Program-made: the position numbers and the translations under genes
Notes under the pieces: generated by a model
Databases searched by the model: none
What the model was told of the DNA's origin: nothing
What the model saw: the letters and a program-made list of their open reading frames with translations, nothing else
Source: Pseudomonas sp. 14P_8.1_Bac3
GTDB taxonomy: Bacteria; Pseudomonadota; Gammaproteobacteria; Pseudomonadales; Pseudomonadaceae
DNA: 64,000 nt
Direction: 5' to 3'
Assembly: GCF_025466085.1 (NCBI RefSeq)
Contig: NZ_JANLOD010000065.1
Location: forward strand, 115,470 to 179,469
Part shown: in pieces, positions 34,849-42,700 of the stretch
Layout of the letters: every line of letters starts with the position of its first letter
Numbering within the stretch: position 1 is the first letter of the stretch

Positions 34849-35155
34849 GACGTATTCCTTGTATGAAAGTTGAGGCAGACGTTACCCACCGCCGCAGGCC
34901 AGGTAAAGCGCCGTGACTGACCCGCCAGTCACCTTTTTCCTCATCGGGTAAGCCTACCCGCCACCTCCGCCACGCATTGCTCTCTATAAAGGGAGAGGGT
35001 GCGAAGCCGGAGATTGGCAGGTTTGCCATGCCCCCGGAGCCGCGGAACGTCTAAATCGCTAACCGCATGAAAATTCTGCAAAAAAAATTTGCCATCGGAA
35101 ATGCTTTCGACTACATTAGCGCGCCTCGACAGACAGAACATGTTTGAAGAGATAC
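34849..35155. other. Region between the crotonase gene and tRNA-Ser
   Basis: About 307 bases. It contains the promoter and 5' leader of the crotonase gene (minus strand) and the tRNA promoter, where TTTCGACTACATTAGCGC sits about 45 bases before the tRNA. A stem-loop GTGACTG-ACCCGC-CAGTCAC with TTTTT on the + strand (34913-34937) looks like a + terminator without a + gene upstream. Confidence 0.4.
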
Positions 35156-35245
35156 GGTGAAGTGTCCGAGTGGCTTAAGGAGCACGCCTGGAAAGTGTGT
35201 ATACAAGAAATTGTATCGAGAGTTCGAATCTCTCCTTCACCGCCA
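35156..35245 (+). tRNA. tRNA-Ser (GGA)
   Basis: A 90-base class II tRNA. Acceptor GGTGAAG pairs with CTTCACC, the discriminator is G and CCA is encoded (35243-35245). Anticodon loop CTGGAAA with anticodon GGA at 35190-35192; the long variable arm (TATACAAGAAATTGTATC) and the T-loop GTTCGAATC are clear. It reads UCC and UCU. No copy of its 3' end was seen downstream, so no island integration is evident. Confidence 0.97.
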
Positions 35246-35504
35246 AATTCGATGTAACCAGAACCCCTGATTTCGAGAGAAGTCAGGGGTTTTGTGGTTT
35301 CTGGCGTCTGAAAAGCACAGCAAGGTGCAACGATGCTCGGCTTGTATTGCCGGTGCCGAGGGTGCCGACCGTCTGTGGAAAAAAACGCCAGCAATGAAAT
35401 GAGATTATTTATCGATTTCACTAGCTGATTTCAGATAAGTCCTACAGCGGATGTCGATTTTTTTAGATGAAATGCTCACTTGGTTTCCAGAGTGATGCAA
35501 GTTT

Positions 35505-36779
35505 ATGAATGATCATGTTAAGAACCCGGCCGCGACGTCGCCTGATGAGCTGGATTTATTGGAGCTTTGTCGTGCAGTCTGGAAACAGAAATATTTTTTG
35601 TTTGGAGTAGTGGTCTTAAGTGGTCTTACTGCTCTGGTCTATGCATCGTTTGCGCCGCGGGAATTCCAGGTCAGTAGCGTATTACGTCCAGTGGCTGTCG
35701 ATGAACTTGACGCCTTGAACAGATCCCAGCTGTATACCTTGCCTCCAAACGAAGCCCTGTTAAAAATCAGGGTGGCGCTGGACTCCTACGAAACCCGCCT
35801 GGGTTTTTTCCGAAGCAATGAAGCCTTCTTCGGTCATTTACAGCTGCCGGGGCGGACGCTGGAGCAGACATTTGATTCTTTCAACAATAAATTTATTTCG
35901 ATAACGCCTCAGGATCAGGGGAAGCTTGACAAGTTCAATGCTTTTGTACGGCTGACTTTTACTTACCCCGAAGGAATGGATGGAAGCGCTATCTTGAATG
36001 GCTTCGTCAGGTATGTGATCGATATCGAGAATGAAAAAATTGCTAATGAGTTAAAAGTAATAAGAGACAATCGTTTAATGGAGCTTGGTCAGCAAATCAG
36101 CGCCTCTCGCGCCAATTATGACAATGCCAAAGCAGCTAAGATCGCTTTGCTGCGTGAGACTGATGCCGTCCAGCGAGCTCGATTGCAAGATGAACTCAAG
36201 GCCTTGCGCCTTCAGCTGAAAACGCGGCGTCATGATCGAATAACACAGCTGGACGAGGCCATTTTCATCGCCAAAACGTTGGGTATAAAAAAGCCCGCCA
36301 CGCCGCCATCCTCGATGGTAACTGACCACCAGGGTGCAGCTAATGTGTTAGTGAGTGCTCAGCAGTCACCACTCTATTTCATGGGGGCTGAAGCGCTCGA
36401 GGCGGAGCGGGCAGTTTTGCAACAGCGCCACTCGGACGACTTCACCGAAGCGCGCATTGCTGAAATCGCCAAAGCGCTGAAGCTGCTCCAGGTCAATCGT
36501 GAAGCGGAGGTGTTGAGTCAGAGGGAAAATGAAGATCTTTTCCTGCTCGATGTGGAGTCGCTGCGTTCCGAAATTTCCCGGCTGAACAGTCTGAGTATCA
36601 GCCCGACAGCGCTTAAGCTGGTGACAATTGATCAGTTTGCACAACCGCCTTCAGGTCCAATCAAACCTAAAACGCTGTTGGTCGTGCTAATGGGTTTGAC
36701 GTTTGGTTTCATTTTGGGATTGTTTCTGGTTTGTATTCGCCATTTCGCCGCTGCAGCGGGCCGAATCAAGTCATCCTGA
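35505..36779 (+). CDS. Wzz-type chain-length determinant
   Basis: 424 residues with a membrane helix at each end (about 31-52 and 392-412) and a long coiled periplasmic domain between, the layout of Wzz/FepE polysaccharide co-polymerases. The proline-rich QPPSGPIKPKTLLVVLMG before the second helix is the Wzz C-terminal motif. It sets O-antigen or other glycan length. It is about 33 kb from the glycan genes at the start of the window and AT-richer than its neighbours, so it stands alone next to a tRNA. No strong ribosome site: GTTTATG only. Confidence 0.85.
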   Translation: MNDHVKNPAATSPDELDLLELCRAVWKQKYFLFGVVVLSGLTALVYASFAPREFQVSSVLRPVAVDELDALNRSQLYTLPPNEALLKIRVALDSYETRLGFFRSNEAFFGHLQLPGRTLEQTFDSFNNKFISITPQDQGKLDKFNAFVRLTFTYPEGMDGSAILNGFVRYVIDIENEKIANELKVIRDNRLMELGQQISASRANYDNAKAAKIALLRETDAVQRARLQDELKALRLQLKTRRHDRITQLDEAIFIAKTLGIKKPATPPSSMVTDHQGAANVLVSAQQSPLYFMGAEALEAERAVLQQRHSDDFTEARIAEIAKALKLLQVNREAEVLSQRENEDLFLLDVESLRSEISRLNSLSISPTALKLVTIDQFAQPPSGPIKPKTLLVVLMGLTFGFILGLFLVCIRHFAAAAGRIKSS

Positions 36780-37114
36780 TAACCCTGGTTGCAGGCAGCG
36801 TTTTTGATAATTTGACGCTGAATAAGGAAGCAGCATGACCACCACGACAACCCACTCCATCGAAGGAGATCAGCATGCCGGGCGGGAGGGTGGTGGTTTT
36901 TTCATCACAGGGAACGGCCGTTAAACGTTGGGTAATCCAGGTGAACAATCCTGTTTGTATTTCGTAGGATGCGGCGTAGGCCATTCGTCGGGCGCCGGCA
37001 AATCTGAATAACAAGTCTGGTAATGACCGGCTAGTCTCGAAAGCTTGGTGATCGACATGTTTCAGGCAAATAGGGCTTGCCGGTGTCGATCCCGCTTTTG
37101 AGAGGGGCGTAAAG
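36780..37114. other. Gap with two competing short frames
   Basis: About 335 bases. ATG at 36835 has AAGGAAG upstream and opens a 29-residue frame (36835-36924); ATG at 36875 has GAAGGAG upstream and opens a different 30-residue frame (36875-36967), so two good ribosome sites serve overlapping frames. Neither product resembles a known family. Could be leader peptides or the broken start of a gene. Confidence 0.35.
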
Positions 37115-37303
37115 ATGGCTGATCCGTATATCGAAGATGACGGGGCTGAGTTTCCGATCAACAACTGCGTGCAGTGTGGCCAGACCGAGTATTTAACCGG
37201 TTTCGGTGACGACAAGGCCAAGCTTGGCAAGATGAAGACCATGGTCCGCCAAGGGCCGAAAGCAAAATTCTTACCCAAGGTCGCGGCGCCGGTCAGGAAG
37301 TAG
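37115..37303 (+). CDS. Small hypothetical protein
   Basis: 62 residues, starting MADPYIEDDGAEFP, with a CVQC pair (C18, C21) and a basic C-terminus (KAKFLPKVAAPVRK). GAGAGGGG lies about 7 bases upstream of the ATG. A terminator follows after 14 bases. The CxxC may bind metal or be redox-active. Family not recognised. A 181-residue antisense frame covers it but has no ribosome site. Confidence 0.6.
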   Translation: MADPYIEDDGAEFPINNCVQCGQTEYLTGFGDDKAKLGKMKTMVRQGPKAKFLPKVAAPVRK

Positions 37304-37317
37304 CAAGCCACCTTTAG

Positions 37318-37342
37318 ACCCCGTCTTCGAACGGGGTTTTTT
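37318..37342 (+). terminator. Rho-independent terminator
   Basis: ACCCCGT-CTTCGA-ACGGGGT followed by TTTTT, 14 bases after the preceding stop codon. Confidence 0.88.
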
Positions 37343-37392
37343 ATGGCTGAAGGATTTTGCTGTGGCGTTTACCCTCGCTGAATATTTTCACA

Positions 37393-37475
37393 AAGTTTTC
37401 ACAAGGCCTTACGTAGGCTCAACTCATCCGTTAGAAAGCAACACCTGGCCCGTCTCCCCAGCGGGCTTTTTTTTG
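37393..37475 (+). ncRNA. Candidate small RNA
   Basis: A promoter-like TTGCTG (37357-37362), 18-base spacer and AATATT (37381-37386) lies directly after a terminator, and 60 bases later a second terminator GCCCG...CGGGC with T8 (37448-37474) follows with no ORF between. This would give an RNA of about 80 bases. Inference from signals only. Confidence 0.4.
37448..37474 (+). terminator. Rho-independent terminator
   Basis: GCCCG-TCTCCCCAG-CGGGC with an eight-T run. No coding gene ends nearby; see the candidate small RNA. Confidence 0.8.
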
Positions 37476-37615
37476 CCTGCCATAAAACCTTTTCCAAAAA
37501 CGCTGTCCAACCGTCGCCAATGGTGAGGGTAGAGTCTTTGCGTCTGGACTTCCTCGCCGCTTAAGCATTCAATCTCGACCCTTTTTGATTTCCCCCATTT
37601 TTTGAGGTTCTTGTC

Positions 37616-37987
37616 ATGCGTTTAACTGTGCCCGCTCTGGTTCTGGGACTTTTGGTTGCTCAAGGTGCAATGGCTGCCGGCGACGGCACTGCCGCGATTG
37701 GCGGCGGTCTGGGCGGTGCACTGGGTAATGTGGTCGGCCAAAGCATGGGCGGCAGCACGGGCGCGGCGATTGGCGCTGGCGTCGCAGGCGCAGCCGGCAG
37801 CGCTGTAGCCGCACGCAAAGGCAGCCGCACCAAAGCGGCAATCGGCGGCGGTGTGGGCGCTGCGGGCGGCTCGGTGATCGGCAACAGCCTGGGCGGCAAG
37901 ACCGGTTCCACCATCGGCGCTGGTTTGGGTGGTGCATTGGGCGGTGGCGTGGGCAGCAACCTGGCCAAGGGTCACAAGCGTCACTGA
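37616..37987 (+). CDS. Exported glycine-zipper protein, copy 1
   Basis: 123 residues: signal peptide MRLTVPALVLGLLVAQGAMA, then glycine-zipper repeats (GGGLGGALGNVVGQ, GAAIGAGVAGAAG, GGSVIGNSLGG) and a basic tail KGHKRH. Proteins of this kind insert into or span membranes through GxxxG helices; the role here is unknown. GAGG lies upstream of the ATG. Nearly the same as the gene at 38175, so a tandem duplication. Confidence 0.8.
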   Translation: MRLTVPALVLGLLVAQGAMAAGDGTAAIGGGLGGALGNVVGQSMGGSTGAAIGAGVAGAAGSAVAARKGSRTKAAIGGGVGAAGGSVIGNSLGGKTGSTIGAGLGGALGGGVGSNLAKGHKRH

Positions 37988-38007
37988 TTCTGATGGATTC
38001 GCTCAAC

Positions 38008-38032
38008 AGCCCGGCTTGATGCCGGGCTTTTT
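38008..38032 (+). terminator. Rho-independent terminator
   Basis: AGCCCGGC-TTGAT-GCCGGGCT followed by TTTT, after glycine-zipper copy 1. Confidence 0.88.
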
Positions 38033-38174
38033 GTGTCTGTCTGTTTCTCCTTCGCAGATGTCGCCTCTTTAGCGGTCCAAGCCTCAACGCTGGCCGGATT
38101 CAGTGGGGCAGATGCTAGACTCCGCTCATCCGCAGCGCGTTCTTTCTCCCGATGCGGAATTAGAGGTTCATATC

Positions 38175-38603
38175 ATGCGTTTGACAGTGTCCACGTTGGT
38201 TCTGGGACTTTTGGTCGCTCAAGGTGCAATGGCGGCCGGTGACGGCACGGCTGCGGTTGGCGGTGGTATTGGCGGTGCGTTGGGTAACGTGGTCGGCCAG
38301 CAAATGGGCGGCAGCACAGGCGCCGCAATTGGCGCAGGTGTGGGTGGCGCGGCGGGCAGTGCGGTAGGTGCACCGAAAGGCAGCCGTACCGCGGCTGCTG
38401 TCGGCGGTGGCTTGGGCTCGGCGGGTGGTTCGGTGATTGGTAACAGCCTCGGTGGCTCGACCGGCTCGACCATTGGCGCAGGCCTGGGCGGTGCGGCGGG
38501 TGGCGCGGTGGGCAACAACGTCGGCACCGACAGCGGCGGTTCCCATTCGGGTAACGGTCACAAGAACAAGCACAAGAATAAACACAGGAATAAACATCGC
38601 TGA
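38175..38603 (+). CDS. Exported glycine-zipper protein, copy 2
   Basis: 142 residues. The first 125 residues align position by position with copy 1 (same signal peptide apart from two residues), but the tail is longer and different: DSGGSHSGNGHKNKHKNKHR, a His/Lys/Asn repeat (HKNK) that may bind metal or surface anions. GAGG lies upstream of the ATG. Own terminator, so it can be regulated apart from copy 1. Confidence 0.8.
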   Translation: MRLTVSTLVLGLLVAQGAMAAGDGTAAVGGGIGGALGNVVGQQMGGSTGAAIGAGVGGAAGSAVGAPKGSRTAAAVGGGLGSAGGSVIGNSLGGSTGSTIGAGLGGAAGGAVGNNVGTDSGGSHSGNGHKNKHKNKHRNKHR

Positions 38604-38621
38604 ACTCGATCGCGATGATAG

Positions 38622-38646
38622 AACCCGGCCTTTGCGCCGGGTTTTT
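38622..38646 (+). terminator. Rho-independent terminator
   Basis: AACCCGGC-CTTTGC-GCCGGGTT followed by TTTT, after glycine-zipper copy 2. Confidence 0.88.
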
Positions 38647-38730
38647 TGTATGTGCGAGAAGGGTTCTGGAACGTTTGCCTCCAGCCCGCCTCGAACTTCA
38701 TACACACCTGAATAAAGTGAGAGGCCTGTC

Positions 38731-38919
38731 ATGACGCCGGAAACCGAAGGCAAGGAAGAAAAAGGTCCAAGCGGGCTGCCGTTTATCAATGATCCGGGGA
38801 ATGAAGACCCGGGGTCGCTGATGGATGATGCAACGGTGCCGCTCAACGATGCCGATGACGCGGGCGATGTGGGCCTGACCGAGTTTGAAGACGAGGATGA
38901 TGACGAAGACGAGCAGTGA
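38731..38919 (+). CDS. Small strongly acidic protein
   Basis: 62 residues with no hydrophobic segment. The last third is almost pure Asp/Glu (EFEDEDDDEDEQ). GAGAGG lies 7 bases upstream of the ATG. Likely disordered; might bind cations or basic partners. Similar in size and character to the next gene, but not alike in sequence. Confidence 0.55.
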   Translation: MTPETEGKEEKGPSGLPFINDPGNEDPGSLMDDATVPLNDADDAGDVGLTEFEDEDDDEDEQ

Positions 38920-39018
38920 TCGGCCGCTGCGACCGATGGTCCCCCGGATTGAACGGCGTTCATCGCAGAGTCATCGAAACGTCAGGACCTGTTTTTCAGT
39001 TCCCTTGAGAGGTGCTTT

Positions 39019-39216
39019 ATGAAAGCTGATTCGAAAGATGCTGATTTCGATGACACGCCGGAGTACCCGCTGCCTTCGCCGACCGATTCGCTGAGTCGCG
39101 ATCAGCGTCCGCCGGATGATGAGGCGGGTGTGGAGGAGGTGCCTGATGGCGAAGTTGAGGCGGATCCTGATGATCCGGATATTGCAGGAAATGATAACTC
39201 GGGCGAGCCAAGTTGA
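39019..39216 (+). CDS. Small acidic protein
   Basis: 65 residues, rich in Asp, Glu, Pro and Ser (SPTDSLSRDQRPPDDEAG). GAGAGG precedes the ATG, as in the acidic gene before it. Low complexity, soluble, no known domain. It ends against the converging Rhs unit, with a hairpin between. Confidence 0.55.
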   Translation: MKADSKDADFDDTPEYPLPSPTDSLSRDQRPPDDEAGVEEVPDGEVEADPDDPDIAGNDNSGEPS

Positions 39217-39263
39217 TATTTGTCGCTTGAATAGTTGATGAGCGCGTAGGTGTTTCGCACCGA

Positions 39264-39286
39264 GCACTAGCACCCCATGCTAGTGC
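39264..39286. terminator. Hairpin between converging genes
   Basis: GCACTAG-CACCCCATG-CTAGTGC, 7-bp perfect stem, between the acidic gene (+) and the immunity gene (-). Weak T content on both sides, so a terminator only by position. Confidence 0.5.
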
Positions 39287-39328
39287 GCTAGTGAAACAGG
39301 TAATCACTGTAGACACGCGCTCAGAATT

Positions 39329-39724
39329 TTAACGTGGGAAAGATTCGATCCAGCGTTTGTAAAAATCACGTTGCTGCTGGATATCAGTAGTAATTCCGGT
39401 CTCCTCATAATCAAAGATTCTAACCAGGTCGCTAGGTTCGGCTGGCTTACCCAGCTGCAGTTCATACGCCATCAATCCGGAGGACATTTGCGATGACATT
39501 CGCGAGGGGTACACATTGAGTTTGGCGCCTTTGCATAGGAACTTCGTTTCCGGGAAGTCAGCTCGCAAGAGACCGAGGCAAAAGTAAAGGTCGTGAGCGG
39601 TGTATGTTTTCCTCGCGCCGCTTTCCATAACCAGACTCAACGACAACATTCTCCTGTCGCATTCGATCACGGCCTTATCCCTGACTCCGCGGGTCTCCGT
39701 AGGTATTTCAATTATCTTCATCAT
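39329..39724 (-). CDS. Probable immunity protein for the Rhs toxin
   Basis: 131 residues, soluble, no signal peptide. It starts at 39724 with GGAAG upstream and ATG overlapping the Rhs TGA by 4 bases, so it is translated together with the toxin. This place, directly behind a variable Rhs C-terminus, is where immunity genes of polymorphic toxins sit. AT-richer than the Rhs core, like the toxin tip. Sequence family not recognised. It would block the ADP-ribosyltransferase in the producing cell. Confidence 0.75.
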   Translation of the reverse strand: MMKIIEIPTETRGVRDKAVIECDRRMLSLSLVMESGARKTYTAHDLYFCLGLLRADFPETKFLCKGAKLNVYPSRMSSQMSSGLMAYELQLGKPAEPSDLVRIFDYEETGITTDIQQQRDFYKRWIESFPR

Positions 39725-42700
39725 GGCTTCCTTTTCGGATTGGGGATTGAGTAGCCTTCGTAGCTGCCGTCGGCGCGCACAGGAGTCACACCGAGAATAT
39801 CTTTGCTGTCTATTCCTCCGGGCATAGCAATTTCCGTTTCACCTCTGTGGGGTGAGAGCAGACCTAGTTTTTTATTCACATCGATCCCGCGAATATTTTT
39901 TATGACGTACACGAACCCATCTTCAAACCCGTATCCGGTCGCAAACTGTATAGCCGCATTTTCTGAGGTCGACGTGCTGACAAAAAAACTGGGAGGGTTT
40001 CGGTTGTCATGTGCATGTAGATAAATGTCCATGCTATCTCCCAAAGGCTCAAAACCAGTTTCAAAAATTTCCCAGGATTCCCGCGAGTCTCCTCGGTACA
40101 AGTAGCGCTTGTTTGGTTTTGGGGATGGAGTAGGAGGAGCTCCCTCATCAGCCTTAACCTTGCCAGCAGGATCCTCAACCCCCGCCCCCGTCCCGCATTT
40201 CCCCGCCCCCGGACACTCACTCAACCCCAGCGGATCCACCCACCCCGTCGGACTCCGCGTATACCGATACTGATTCACCCCCCCAGCCAACTGGCTCGGA
40301 TCCGGCGTCAGATACCGCCCGACGTCCGGCTGGTAATACCGATGTCGGTTGTAGTGCAGGCCGGTTTCCGGGTCGAAGTATTGGCCCTGGAAGCGCAGAG
40401 GCTGATCGAGGATCTGGTGGGTGTCTCGATTGAGGCGGGTGAGGCGGCCGTAGGCGGCATAGCGTGCGGCCCAGACGATGTCGCCGCTGTAGTCGGTCAG
40501 CTCCTGTGGTGTGCCGAGGTGGTCGAGTTGGTAGTAGAAGGGGCAGGCCTTGCGCGGACCTTTGCCGTCGAGCAGGGCCAGCGGCCGGAAGGTGCCGGGT
40601 TCGTAAACGTAGCTACGGTAGTGCTCGCGGTTGCTTTCGGCGACGAGGTGGTCGCCTTGCCAGAAAAATTCGGTGGTTTTGCCGTCGACGGTTTTGGCGA
40701 TGCGGCGGCCAAACGCATCGTAGCGGTAGTTCGCGCAGCGTCCATCAGGGCTCGTGACGCCGATCAGTCGGTGTTGGCAGTCGTAACGGTATTCGGTGAC
40801 CAGTTTTTGCGCAATGCCACGACGTTCGCGGATCAGGTTGCCGAAGGCGTCGTAGTCGTAATGGCGGTCGCCCTGCATCAACAGGCGATTACCCAGCACC
40901 TTCGCGACACCGGGTCGGTCCTGCATCAACAGGTTGCCGGCCGGGTCGTGGGCGAAGCTTTCCGGTTGCTGATCACGGGTGTGACGGACGCCAGTCAAGC
41001 GGTCGAGCGCGTCGTAGTGGTAGTTGCGTTGGCCGTGGCGGGTATCGGCGATGCTGTCGAGATTGCCGTTCGCGCTGTAGGCATAGTCGCGGCGATACAT
41101 CGGCTGTTGCTGTTGGCTTATCGTGTGGGCTTTCAGGCGTCCCTGCTCGTCGAACTGATATTCGCTGAGCAGCAGGCCCTGCCGGCGGGTCTGCTCGCGG
41201 TCGCCGACGAAGCTGTGCGACGTGAGGGGGGCCCCATTGAGGTCGATGGCGGTCAGCGCGCCGCCCTTGGCATGGTGGTAGTCGAGCCTGCTGTTGTCTG
41301 GCAGCCGCAGGTGATTGAGTCGGCCACAGGCGTCGTAGCCATAGCGCAACGTGCCCCAGCCCTGATGTTCGGTGATCAGCCGGTCCTGTGCGTCGTACTC
41401 GAACTCCAGCGGGTGATCGTGACCGTCATCGACGCTGACCAGCCGGCCCAGGCTGTCATAGCGATACTCGACCTTGTCGCCATCCGGCAGCGTCTTGACC
41501 AGCAGCCGTCCGGTTGAATCCCGTTGATAGGCGGTGACCCACCGGGTGTCGTCATCACCGAACTCGGTTTTCTCCAGCAGGTGCCCATTAAGGTCGTAGG
41601 CGTAGGCGGTGCGGCGGCCATCGAAGCCGATTTCCTGTCGGATCAATCCGCGGCGCGTGTAGTCCAGCCGATATTTTTCGCCGGATTCATTGACGATTTC
41701 TGTCAGCAACAGTTGCGCGTTGTCGTAGCGATACCGCAGCTGGGTGCCATCGGGATTGATCCGACGACTGATCAGGTGCAGATCGTCGAGATATTCATAG
41801 CGCGTGACGCGACCGAGTTCATCCCGTTCGGCGGTGACTTTGCCGTAGGCGTTGTAGCTGAAGGCGCGACTGGCGCCAGTAGGAAACGTCGTCTGGACAA
41901 GTCGTCCAACAGCGTCCCACTTGTAACGGGTGACGCCGCCGTGTTCATCCTGACGGGTAGTCCGCCGCCCCAACGCGTCGTAGGAAAAACGCCGCCGGCT
42001 ACCGTTCGGAAGCGTTTCTTCAACCAACTGCCCGAGGGTATTCCACACGAATAGATGTCGACTGTTATCCGGGTATCGGGTCGACAACAACCGACCTTTT
42101 TCATCGTAGTGATGGTGGGTGACATGACCGTCAGGATCGGTTGCTTGGGTGACGTCACCCTGGGGATTGCGCTGGTACTTCCACACCGATTTACCGCAGG
42201 AGCGCGCATGCAGGAAACCATGGCGGTATTCGTAGGAGGTTGGCTCACCTTCAGGCGGAATCCGGGCAATCAGACGCCCGATTTCGTCATAGCGGTAGTG
42301 GGTGATCGCCCCCAGCGGATTCTGCTCGGCAATCAACCGGCCCTTGTCGTCATAAGCGTTACGGTGCTCCGCGCCGTCAGGCTCGACACGGCGCACCAGC
42401 CGCGCCTGATGATCGTGCTGATAGACCGCTTCACCGCCATCGATGCTTTTTACGTGCACACTGCCGTTGTCATCCCAGACATAGCGTGTGTCCATTTGCG
42501 CAAACGATGCCCAGTGACGGACACATCGCGCAGCCTTGCCGGACCTTTCCCACTCCCAGAAGAAACTGGCGCCGCCGGCCAGTTGCCGTTGCAAAATGAC
42601 GTGCTGTTCGTCGTAGTCGTAGCGCTCGCTTTCACCAACCGCGTTGGTCGCCTGAATCAAGCGATGGCAGGCGTCATAGCGGTAGGTGACCAGTGTCTGC

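Noticed and set aside
35156..36779. Genomic island integrated at tRNA-Ser
   Set aside because: No integrase, no duplicated tRNA 3' end and no mobility gene were found, only an AT-richer gene.
36766..37311. 181-codon minus-strand frame
   Set aside because: GTG start without ribosome site, mixed composition, and it overlaps the better supported + gene at 37115.
40342..41517. 391-codon plus-strand frame rich in Val and Ala
   Set aside because: Shadow of the Rhs repeats; the regular codon pattern of the repeats makes long antisense frames.
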